The notes beneath the pieces were generated by a model, which searched no databases, was not told the DNA's origin, and saw only the letters and a program-made list of their open reading frames with translations. Position numbers and translations under genes: made by a program. Positions 31,129-38,393 of a stretch of DNA of 40,538 nucleotides are shown in pieces (position 1 is the first letter of the stretch; each line of letters begins with the position of its first letter). Source of the stretch: Caldifarciminota bacterium (lineage in GTDB: Bacteria > Hydrothermota > UBA3073 > JACQXS01 > JAGMCI01); contig JAGMCI010000025.1 of NCBI GenBank assembly GCA_023129325.1, positions 1 through 40,538 on the forward strand. Reading direction: 5' to 3'.

Positions 31129-33705
31129 ATGAATTTTACCCCTCTTTTGCAACAATATTCAAGGATAAAGAAAAAATACAAAGATGCAATTCTTCTTTTC
31201 AGGATAGGTGATTTTTACGAAACTTTGTATGAAGATGCTAAGTTAGTTTCCAAAGTTCTTGGCATTGCTCTCACTCAACGCCAAAAAGGAGTTCCTCTGG
31301 CAGGTGTGCCTCATCATGCTGTTCGTCCTTATATTGCTAAACTTGTTAAGGCAGGCTATAAAGTAGCTATCTGTGAACAGCTTGAAGAGCCAAAACCAGG
31401 AAAACTGGTTAAAAGAGATGTTATAGAGGTAATGACCAAAGGTACTCTACTTGACGACTCTCTGCTTGAATCCAAAAAGAATAACTATTTAGCTTCAGTT
31501 TCATCAGATGGTAAGAGATATGGACTTGCTTTTATTGACCTATCTACGGGCGACTTTAAAATTACGGAACTTGAGCTTGAAGAACTTATTGATGAGCTTA
31601 AAAAAATTAATCCTGCTGAAGTCATTGTTCCAGAAAATCTTTCCACCAAAGGTACCCGCCTGCCAAGCGTCGGGCAGGAATGTGCCTCTGGCACAGAACT
31701 CAAAATTGATAATATTGAGTTTACTCCAAGAGATTCTTATGAATTTTTGTATGATTTTGCAAGTCGTGAGCTTCTTGAATATTTTAAAGTAGCTTCTCTT
31801 GATGGTTTTGGATGCAAAGATTTAAAGCTTGGTGTTTCTGCTGGCGGCGCAGCTTTGGCTTATGTTAAAGATACTAAAAAGAAGGAGCTCGCTTATATAA
31901 AGCATATTACCCCTTACTCACTTTCCAAACATCTAATTCTTGACGAGCCTACAAGAAAAAATCTTGAACTTATTAACAAAATTGGTGGAACTGAAGGTGA
32001 AGGGACTCTATTATGGGTTCTTGACTATACCTGTACTCCAATGGGGGGGAGGCTTTTAAGAAGCTTTATATTGTTCCCATTGATTGATGTTCGTGAAATA
32101 AATTCAAGACTTGATAAGGTTGAAGAATTTGTAAGTTCTTCTACAATACTTGATAATGTGAGGCTTCTTATTTCAAAAATCCCTGACCTTGAACGTCTTA
32201 TAGCAAGAATATCTGGTGAGCGTGCCAATGCGAGAGACCTTAAAGCTCTTGCAAAGGCACTTAAGGTTTTGCCTGATTTAAATTCTGTATTGCCAGAAAG
32301 ATTTAAGAATTATAAATTTCCTAATTTTGAAGCCACTATTTCTCTTGTTGATAAGGCAATTGTAGATAATCCACCTATAACTATTCAAGAAGGTAATATA
32401 ATAAAAACTGGCTTTAATAAAGAGCTTGATGAACTTCAGAAATTAGCTTTTTCTGGCAAACAATGGATTTCAAATTTTGAAGCTAAGGAAAGACAAAGAA
32501 TTGGAATTAAGTCTCTAAAAGTTGGGTTTAATTCAGTCTTTGGGTATTATATTGAAATTACAAGACCAAATCTTAAACTTGTTCCTTCAACTTACATAAG
32601 AAAACAGACTCTGGTGAATGCAGAAAGGTTTATTACTCAGGAACTTAAAGAATATGAATCTAAGGTTCTATCAGCTGAAGAAAGGATAAAGAGGCTTGAA
32701 TATGAGCTTTTCTGTGAACTAAGGGGAAAAGTTGCCACAAAGACACCTGATATTCAAGAAACGGCTCAAAAGATTGCTGAGCTTGATATATTTGCTTCAT
32801 TTGCCCGTATGGCAAGAGAAAATAGATATGTAAAACCCATTGTAGATAATAGTGACAACATAGTGATTAAAAATGGTAGGCATCCGGTTGTTGAGCAATT
32901 ACTACAAGAAGGTGATTTTGTCCCAAATCCAACGAGCTTGAACTTAGAACAAGAGATTTATATAATAACAGGTCCAAATATGTCCGGTAAATCAACTTAT
33001 CTGCGTCAGGTTGGCTTAATTGTCCTTATGGCTCAAATTGGCTCCTTTGTCCCAGCTTCTGAAGCTCATATTGGGGTTTGTGACCGCCTGTTTACAAGAA
33101 TTGGAGCCTCAGATGACCTGGCACGAGGAGTGTCCACTTTTTTAGCTGAAATGAACGAGACTGCTAATATATTAAATAATGCCAGTTCAAGGAGTCTTGT
33201 CTTACTTGATGAAATTGGCAGAGGGACAAGCACTTTTGACGGTATGTCAATTGCTTGGGCAACTATTGAATACCTATCAAGGCATATTGAGTGCAAGGTC
33301 CTTTTTGCTACTCATTATCATGAATTAACAGAATTAGCCACTCTCTCGTCAAAGATAAAGAATTATCAAATTGCTGTAAAAAGGTATGAAGATGAGATAA
33401 TATTTTTGCGTCAACTAAGGCCTGGTGGTTGTGACGAATCCTACGGTATAGATGTAGCTAAACTTGCTGGTTTGCCAGAAAATGTAATTAAAAGAGCAAA
33501 AGAAATCTTGTCTTCCCTTAAAGTAAATGAACAAAAGGCAAGCAAATTACGGGCAAAATCAAAGCAAAGAGATTTATTTGAGCCAACTGTCAGGAGTGAG
33601 AAGCCATCCCCTGTTTTAAAGGAACTTGAAAAAGTAGACTCTGACAAACTAACCCCAATAGATGCCCTATTATTAATCAAAAAGCTCAAAACCCTTCAAA
33701 AATAA
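31129..33705 (+). CDS. mutS: DNA mismatch repair protein MutS
   Basis: At 858 residues this is standard MutS1. The mismatch-reading F-Y-E motif is in G-D-F-Y-E-T-L, the Walker A is G-P-N-M-S-G-K-S-T at about 615-623, and the Walker B/signature region is L-L-D-E-I-G-R-G-T-S-T-F-D-G. The helix-turn-helix end is present. Residues 176-184 (T-R-L-P-S-V-G-Q-E), in a loop of the connector domain, are encoded by a palindromic element and are absent from the family. No mutL is nearby. A Shine-Dalgarno site is not evident before the ATG. Confidence 0.97.
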   Translation: MNFTPLLQQYSRIKKKYKDAILLFRIGDFYETLYEDAKLVSKVLGIALTQRQKGVPLAGVPHHAVRPYIAKLVKAGYKVAICEQLEEPKPGKLVKRDVIEVMTKGTLLDDSLLESKKNNYLASVSSDGKRYGLAFIDLSTGDFKITELELEELIDELKKINPAEVIVPENLSTKGTRLPSVGQECASGTELKIDNIEFTPRDSYEFLYDFASRELLEYFKVASLDGFGCKDLKLGVSAGGAALAYVKDTKKKELAYIKHITPYSLSKHLILDEPTRKNLELINKIGGTEGEGTLLWVLDYTCTPMGGRLLRSFILFPLIDVREINSRLDKVEEFVSSSTILDNVRLLISKIPDLERLIARISGERANARDLKALAKALKVLPDLNSVLPERFKNYKFPNFEATISLVDKAIVDNPPITIQEGNIIKTGFNKELDELQKLAFSGKQWISNFEAKERQRIGIKSLKVGFNSVFGYYIEITRPNLKLVPSTYIRKQTLVNAERFITQELKEYESKVLSAEERIKRLEYELFCELRGKVATKTPDIQETAQKIAELDIFASFARMARENRYVKPIVDNSDNIVIKNGRHPVVEQLLQEGDFVPNPTSLNLEQEIYIITGPNMSGKSTYLRQVGLIVLMAQIGSFVPASEAHIGVCDRLFTRIGASDDLARGVSTFLAEMNETANILNNASSRSLVLLDEIGRGTSTFDGMSIAWATIEYLSRHIECKVLFATHYHELTELATLSSKIKNYQIAVKRYEDEIIFLRQLRPGGCDESYGIDVAKLAGLPENVIKRAKEILSSLKVNEQKASKLRAKSKQRDLFEPTVRSEKPSPVLKELEKVDSDKLTPIDALLLIKKLKTLQK
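31654..31680. repeat. GC palindromic element in frame inside mutS
   Basis: ACCCGCCTGCC-AAGCG-TCGGGCAGGAA has stem CCTGCC (31659-31664) and GGCAGG (31673-31678). It is identical to the copy at 39651 at 25 of 27 positions and is read in the same frame, giving the same peptide TRLPSVGQE. Confidence 0.92.
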
Positions 33706-33772
33706 AAAATAAGCCACAGATTAAAATATAAACCACAGAGGGCACAAAGTTTTTTAGCCACACCTGCCTCGC

Positions 33773-33816
33773 CCAGCACATAAATCCAAAAATTCATTGT
33801 AGCAATTATGTGCTGG
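33773..33816. repeat. 11-bp perfect inverted repeat within split GC-element halves
   Basis: CCAGCACATAA (33773-33783) pairs with TTATGTGCTGG (33806-33816) across a 22-nt loop. CACCTGCCTCG lies just before and GATGCGGGGG just after, each like one half of a GC palindrome. No gene is seen from 33706 to 33917. Confidence 0.7.
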
Positions 33817-33917
33817 ATGCGGGGGAATTTCACAGAAAAGTAAATAAGAAATTAAAAATGAATTATAAATATGGGCTCTGTTCCCATATTCACCTATATT
33901 CACTGTCCGGATTTTGT

Positions 33918-34403
33918 TTACTGAATTTTGTATCCAATATCACGGAGGAATTTTTTGCGAGCTTTTATATCCTTTTTACTTTCAATTTCAATAGAGGATA
34001 AGCCATCTACAACTCCAAGTATTGCTCTTCCTTGTTTGGTCTCACCTATGATGACTTGAGTTGGATTTGAGGTGGCACAAAATATGTTGCATACTTCTGG
34101 AATGGCTTTTATTCCGGGTAATAAGTTTATTGGAAAGGCATTTTTTATGAAGATGATAAACGTATGCCCAGCCCCGATGTTTAAGGCATTAGTTTTAGCC
34201 AATTCTATGAGTTCATTATCGTTTCCGGAAAACCTTACAAGTCGTGGTCCTGATGACTCACAAAAAGCTATTCCAAATTTAATTTTAGGGACGCTTGATA
34301 CAAGAGCTTCCTGAAGGTCTTCAACAGTCTTTATAAAGTGAGCCTGCCCAAGGATAAAATTTATATCCCCTGGCTTTTTAATTTTAATGACTTTAAATTC
34401 CAT
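33918..34403 (-). CDS. Adenosine-specific kinase family protein
   Basis: This 161-residue protein matches the small Adenosine_kin family in length and pattern: I-K-K-P-G-D-I-N-F-I-L-G-Q-A-H-F-I-K-T-V-E-D, then K-F-G-I-A-F-C-E-S-S-G-P-R-L-V-R-F-S-G-N-D and G-A-G-H-T-F-I-I-F. The family is described mainly from archaeal and thermophile structures as an adenosine-binding kinase; the physiological role is uncertain. The ATG at 34403 follows GGGGGA at good spacing; the longer frame to 34433 lacks such a site. Confidence 0.88.
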   Translation of the reverse strand: MEFKVIKIKKPGDINFILGQAHFIKTVEDLQEALVSSVPKIKFGIAFCESSGPRLVRFSGNDNELIELAKTNALNIGAGHTFIIFIKNAFPINLLPGIKAIPEVCNIFCATSNPTQVIIGETKQGRAILGVVDGLSSIEIESKKDIKARKKFLRDIGYKIQ

Positions 34404-34590
34404 AATTCCCCCTTTTATAAAATTAAATATCAAATATTAAAATCAACTGTTTTATTTTACACTATTTTTCAAATAAGTCAAATTATTTATATTTAAATGA
34501 TTACTGCCGCTGAAGGCAAGGTCATAGAATTTCGCAGAAGAGATAAAAAAAGAAATTTTTGTATTTTTCTATGTGATTCTGTGGCTTGTT

Positions 34591-34690
34591 TTTGACACAG
34601 ATTAACGCAGATTAGCACAGAGCCCTACAGAATTTTATTTTTTCTATGTGATTCTGTGGCTGTTTTTCTCTGTGTCCTCTGTGAACTCTG
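34591..34690. repeat. CACAGATT / TCTGTG inverted array before ileS
   Basis: ACACAGATTAACGCAGATT and GCACAGAG on the left face GATTCTGTGG, CTCTGTG, CTCTGTG and CTCTGCGG on the right. The 34404-34737 gap holds only this array, an AT-rich stretch and the ileS promoter. Confidence 0.75.
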
Positions 34691-34707
34691 CGGTTGCAAG
34701 TTTTTTC

Positions 34708-34736
34708 TTGACTTTTGGGGTATAAATTTGTATAAT
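34708..34736 (+). promoter_or_regulatory. Promoter of ileS, leaderless
   Basis: TTGACT (34708-34713), a 17-nt spacer and TATAAT (34731-34736) lie 7 nt before the ATG at 34744, so transcription should begin at the start codon. Confidence 0.8.
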
Positions 34737-34743
34737 AGTGTCT

Positions 34744-37572
34744 ATGGATTATAAAAATACTATTCAACTTCCACACACTGACTTTTCTATGCGTGCCAAT
34801 CTTCCTAAAACAGAGCCTGAGATATTGAAATTTTGGGATGAGATGAAGATTTATAATAAGTTACACAAATCTCGTAAAGGAAGAGAGAAATATGTTCTTC
34901 ATGACGGCCCTCCTTATGCAAATGGTCACACACATATAGGGACAGCATTAAATAAGATATTGAAGGATATAGTTATAAAATATAAAGCAATGAAGGGTTT
35001 TGATACTCCCTGTATTCTGGGTTGGGATTGCCATGGTATGCCTATTGAGTATGAAGTCGTAAAGTCGTTGGGTAAAAAGAACTTTTCAAGGGCTGAAATA
35101 ATGAGAAGTTGTAGAAATTACGCAAAGAAGTTTGTAGATATACAGAAAGAAGAATTTAAACGAATGGGGATTTTTGGGGACTGGTCTCATCCATATTTGA
35201 CAATGGATAAAAACTATGAATCAAAGATTGTAGAGAATTTTGGCAAAATGGTGGATAAAGGTTATATCTATAGGGCTCTCCGACCAATTTATTGGTGCTT
35301 TTATTGTCAGACAGCTCTTTCTGAGCATGAGGTTGAATATAGGGACTCTAAATCTCCATCTATATATGTCAAATTTAGAGTTAAAGATAGCTTTCCTGGT
35401 ATAAAAGAGACAGTGAATTTTATTATCTGGACAACGACACCTTGGACTCTTCCAGCAAATGTTGGTATTGCATTAAATCCAAATTATGAATATAGTTTTG
35501 TTCTTGCTAATAAGGAAGTATATATCATTGCCAAAGATTTAGTTAAAAACATTATGTCAGATATTGGGTTTAATAGTTATAAAGTAATCAAGAATGTTTC
35601 TGGCAAGAAACTTGAAAATCTGCATTGTTCAAATCCATTAGTTAAAAGAGATTCTTTAGTTATATTAGCTGATTTTGTCACCCTTGAGCAAGGGACAGGA
35701 TGTGTGCATATTGCTCCAGGACATGGATATGAAGATTATCAGGTCGGCATTAAATATAAACTTCCTATTATCTCTCCAGTAGATAAATTAGGTCGTTTCA
35801 CAAAAGAGGTTCCAGAATTTGCAGGTAAGCAAGTATTTGATGCTGATTTGCATATTATTGAAACCCTAAAGAAAGAAGGAAATCTGCTCTATGAGGGAGA
35901 ACTTATACATTCCTACCCGCATTGTTGGAGATGTCATAAACCTCTTATATTCAGGGCAACCCAGCAGTGGTTCTTGGCAGTTGACCATAATGATTTGAGA
36001 AAGAAATGCCTAAATGAGATAGATAATATAAACTGGATTCCCTCTTGGAGCAAAGAGCGTATCCGCAATATGGTTCTTGAAAGACCTGATTGGTGTCTTT
36101 CAAGGCAAAAATTCTGGGGTGTTCCTATTCCCGTGCTCTATTGTAAAAAATGCAAGTATCCTATTTTGGAACAAGATGTTATTAAAAGGGCACAAGCAAT
36201 TATTAAGAAAGGTGGGGTGGAGGCGTGGTTTAGTTGTGATTTGCAAGAATTAGTGCCAGATTCCAAAGTCTGTCCACAATGTGGTGCAAAAGAATTTGAA
36301 AGAGAAACAGATGTCCTTGATGTCTGGTTTGATTCATCTGCCTCTTATGATGCTGTTTTGAAAGAGAATAATGACTTAAAATATCCTGCAGACTTATACC
36401 TTGAAGCAACAGAGCAAGCAAGAGGCTGGTTTCAATTATCACTTCTTGAATCATTTATTACTGATGAAAAAGCACCTTATAAATCAGTAGTCTCGCATGG
36501 TCTTATACTTGATAGCTCTCGTAGAAAGATGTCAAAGTCACTTGGAAATGTGATTTCACCTCAAGAAATGTGGGAAAAGTATGGTGCTGATATATTAAGA
36601 TTACAGCTCTCATCTGTGGATTATACACAGGATTTTCCATTTGGCGAGGAGCTATTTCCACCAGTAATAGACTCGTATCGTAAGATTAGGAATACATTTA
36701 AGTTTTTGCTTGGTAATCTTTCTGATTTTGACCCTGAAAAAGATAAAGTTAAGCACGAGGCACTTTTGGAAATTGATAAGTTAATCCTTCATCGGCTCCA
36801 GAAGCTCATTAAGAGAGTAACTATTGCTTATAAAGAATTTGCATTTTATAAAGTATGTTATTCATTTCATAATTTTTGTGTAGTTGACTTATCTAAATTT
36901 TATCTTGATATTTTAAAAGATAGGCTTTATACTTATGGGCGTTCATCTATAGAAAGAAAGTCTGCTCAGACAGTTCTTTATGAGCTTGCAAGTATGTTAG
37001 TTAGACTAATAGCTCCTATTTTACCCTTTACTGCTGAAGAGGTATGGAGAAATTTATACTCTGGCAAACCTGCCCGACAAATGGCTCGCCTCGCTGGAGC
37101 TTTGGCGAAGCGGGCAGACGGGCGAGAGGAATCCGTTCATCTTTCCTTTATGCCAGAGCCAAATGAGACATGGCTTGATAATAAGATTTGCACAAGATGG
37201 GAGAAGCTTAACTTAGTGAGAGATAAAGTTCTTCTTGCGCTGGAAGCTGCAAGAAAGAGCAAATTCATTGGGAACCCCCTTGAAGCTAAAGTGGTGATAT
37301 GGACAGAGAATAAAGGATTAATGAAGCTCCTTAATGAATATCTTCCTCAGCTTTCAAGTATTTTTATTGTCTCTCAAGTTAGCATTAGTAAAACTAATGA
37401 TATGTTTAATGGCGAAAAAATAAGTGTAAAAATACAGAAGGCGGAGGGCAAAAAGTGTGAGAGATGCTGGATTTTCTCATCAGAAGTTGGTAAAGATGCA
37501 AGGTTTCCTACCCTTTGCCAGAAATGTGTCGGGATATTAAAGAGAGGTGATTATGGAGAAGAAAAAGCTTAA
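34744..37572 (+). CDS. ileS: Isoleucyl-tRNA synthetase
   Basis: The protein has 942 residues from the ATG at 34744; a GTG two codons earlier (34738) is possible but would precede the predicted transcript start. It charges tRNA-Ile. The HIGH-type motif is in Y-A-N-G-H-T-H-I-G-T-A, the editing domain has T-T-T-P-W-T-L-P-A-N, and K-M-S-K-S is near residue 596. The C-terminal zinc finger C-E-R-C...C-Q-K-C is present from about 905. Residues 775-795 (K-P-A-R-Q-M-A-R-L...) in the anticodon-binding domain are encoded by a nested palindromic insertion. The next gene starts inside its 3' end. Confidence 0.97.
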   Translation: MDYKNTIQLPHTDFSMRANLPKTEPEILKFWDEMKIYNKLHKSRKGREKYVLHDGPPYANGHTHIGTALNKILKDIVIKYKAMKGFDTPCILGWDCHGMPIEYEVVKSLGKKNFSRAEIMRSCRNYAKKFVDIQKEEFKRMGIFGDWSHPYLTMDKNYESKIVENFGKMVDKGYIYRALRPIYWCFYCQTALSEHEVEYRDSKSPSIYVKFRVKDSFPGIKETVNFIIWTTTPWTLPANVGIALNPNYEYSFVLANKEVYIIAKDLVKNIMSDIGFNSYKVIKNVSGKKLENLHCSNPLVKRDSLVILADFVTLEQGTGCVHIAPGHGYEDYQVGIKYKLPIISPVDKLGRFTKEVPEFAGKQVFDADLHIIETLKKEGNLLYEGELIHSYPHCWRCHKPLIFRATQQWFLAVDHNDLRKKCLNEIDNINWIPSWSKERIRNMVLERPDWCLSRQKFWGVPIPVLYCKKCKYPILEQDVIKRAQAIIKKGGVEAWFSCDLQELVPDSKVCPQCGAKEFERETDVLDVWFDSSASYDAVLKENNDLKYPADLYLEATEQARGWFQLSLLESFITDEKAPYKSVVSHGLILDSSRRKMSKSLGNVISPQEMWEKYGADILRLQLSSVDYTQDFPFGEELFPPVIDSYRKIRNTFKFLLGNLSDFDPEKDKVKHEALLEIDKLILHRLQKLIKRVTIAYKEFAFYKVCYSFHNFCVVDLSKFYLDILKDRLYTYGRSSIERKSAQTVLYELASMLVRLIAPILPFTAEEVWRNLYSGKPARQMARLAGALAKRADGREESVHLSFMPEPNETWLDNKICTRWEKLNLVRDKVLLALEAARKSKFIGNPLEAKVVIWTENKGLMKLLNEYLPQLSSIFIVSQVSISKTNDMFNGEKISVKIQKAEGKKCERCWIFSSEVGKDARFPTLCQKCVGILKRGDYGEEKA
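37068..37126. repeat. Nested GC palindromic elements in frame inside ileS
   Basis: The outer edges ACCTGCCCGAC...CAGACGGGC match the element at 37811. Inside it, CTCGCCTCGCT...GGCGAAGCGGG matches the free-standing palindrome at 15577 with two changes. Together they add about 20 codons without breaking the frame. Confidence 0.88.
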
Positions 37573-37942
37573 ATTCTTCAAAAAACTCCTTCTGAAAAAG
37601 AAAAAAGAACTTGAAAACCGTTTAGCCGGGCTTGAAGAGAAACTTAAGAACTCCCAGCAAGAAGCCTCGAGCGACCTTTCTGCTTATCCAATACATGTGG
37701 CTGATATAGGAACTGATGCAGAACTTAGAGAGGAAGAGTCTATACTTATAGAGTCTGTTGTTAAAGAACTCAGCAGAGTTAATAAAGCACTTACTAAGAT
37801 ATATTCTCATACCTGCCCGACGGATGGCAGACGGGCTTATGGAATATGTGAAAAATGCAAAAGCGAGATACCCGACTCTCGGCTTAAACTAATTCCTCAT
37901 AGTGAATTTTGTATTAAATGTCTTCAAAAGGTAAAAAAATAA
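37553..37942 (+). CDS. DksA/TraR-type zinc-finger protein
   Basis: The 129-residue protein has an N-terminal coiled coil (K-K-L-L-L-K-K-K-K-E-L-E-N-R-L...), an I-G-T-D-A-E-L segment like the DksA acidic tip region, and the C-terminal finger G-I-C-E-K-C-K-S-E-I-P...F-C-I-K-C. DksA-family proteins enter the RNA polymerase secondary channel. The ATG at 37553 follows AGAGAGG and overlaps the ileS 3' end by 20 bp. Residues 87-95 (C-P-T-D-G-R-R-A) just before the finger come from a palindromic element. Placement between ileS and lspA is common for this family. Confidence 0.88.
   Translation: MEKKKLKFFKKLLLKKKKELENRLAGLEEKLKNSQQEASSDLSAYPIHVADIGTDAELREEESILIESVVKELSRVNKALTKIYSHTCPTDGRRAYGICEKCKSEIPDSRLKLIPHSEFCIKCLQKVKK
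37811..37837. repeat. GC palindromic element in frame inside the DksA-like gene
   Basis: ACCTGCCCGACGGATGGCAG then ACGGGCT is the reverse complement of the copy at 39651 with few changes. It therefore entered the gene in the opposite orientation and is read as a different peptide. Confidence 0.9.
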
Positions 37943-38376
37943 TAATTGTAACCCTGATTATACTGGGTATTGACCAATTAACGAAATGGTTGGTTCTTAA
38001 GCACTTATCTATGCATTCTATCCCGGTTATAGGAAATTTTATGAGATTTACTCTTGTTCAAAATTTCTATGGTATTTTTGGGCTAAAATTTAAAATTCCA
38101 TTTATCCCACTCACAATTTTAGCAGTTTGTGTTCTTTATGTAATATTATGCAAGTTCAAGGTTTTAGCTCTCTCCCTTATATTGGGAGGAGCTTTAGGCA
38201 ATCTTATAGATAGAATAAGATTTGGGGCAGTTATTGATTTTCTTGACTTTGGTATAGGTAAGCTTAGATGGTTTACTTTCAATGTTGCAGATGCAGCCAT
38301 AACAATTGGGATTTTATGGCTTCTTATTGCAAGTTTCAAGAAGAAAAATAAGAGCTACATTTCTGGGGCAAGTTAA
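37918..38376 (+). CDS. lspA: Lipoprotein signal peptidase (signal peptidase II)
   Basis: This 152-residue protein has four membrane helices and the aspartic-protease motifs of LspA: L-G-N-L-I-D-R-I-R-F-G-A-V-I-D-F and F-N-V-A-D-A-A-I-T-I-G, each carrying a catalytic aspartate. The start region G-I-D-Q-L-T-K-W is also typical. It removes signal peptides from prolipoproteins in the inner membrane. The start overlaps the DksA-like gene by 25 bp, so it is translated from the same ileS operon message. Confidence 0.95.
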   Translation: MSSKGKKIIIVTLIILGIDQLTKWLVLKHLSMHSIPVIGNFMRFTLVQNFYGIFGLKFKIPFIPLTILAVCVLYVILCKFKVLALSLILGGALGNLIDRIRFGAVIDFLDFGIGKLRWFTFNVADAAITIGILWLLIASFKKKNKSYISGAS

Positions 38377-38393
38377 TTTTTAGGAGGTAAATT

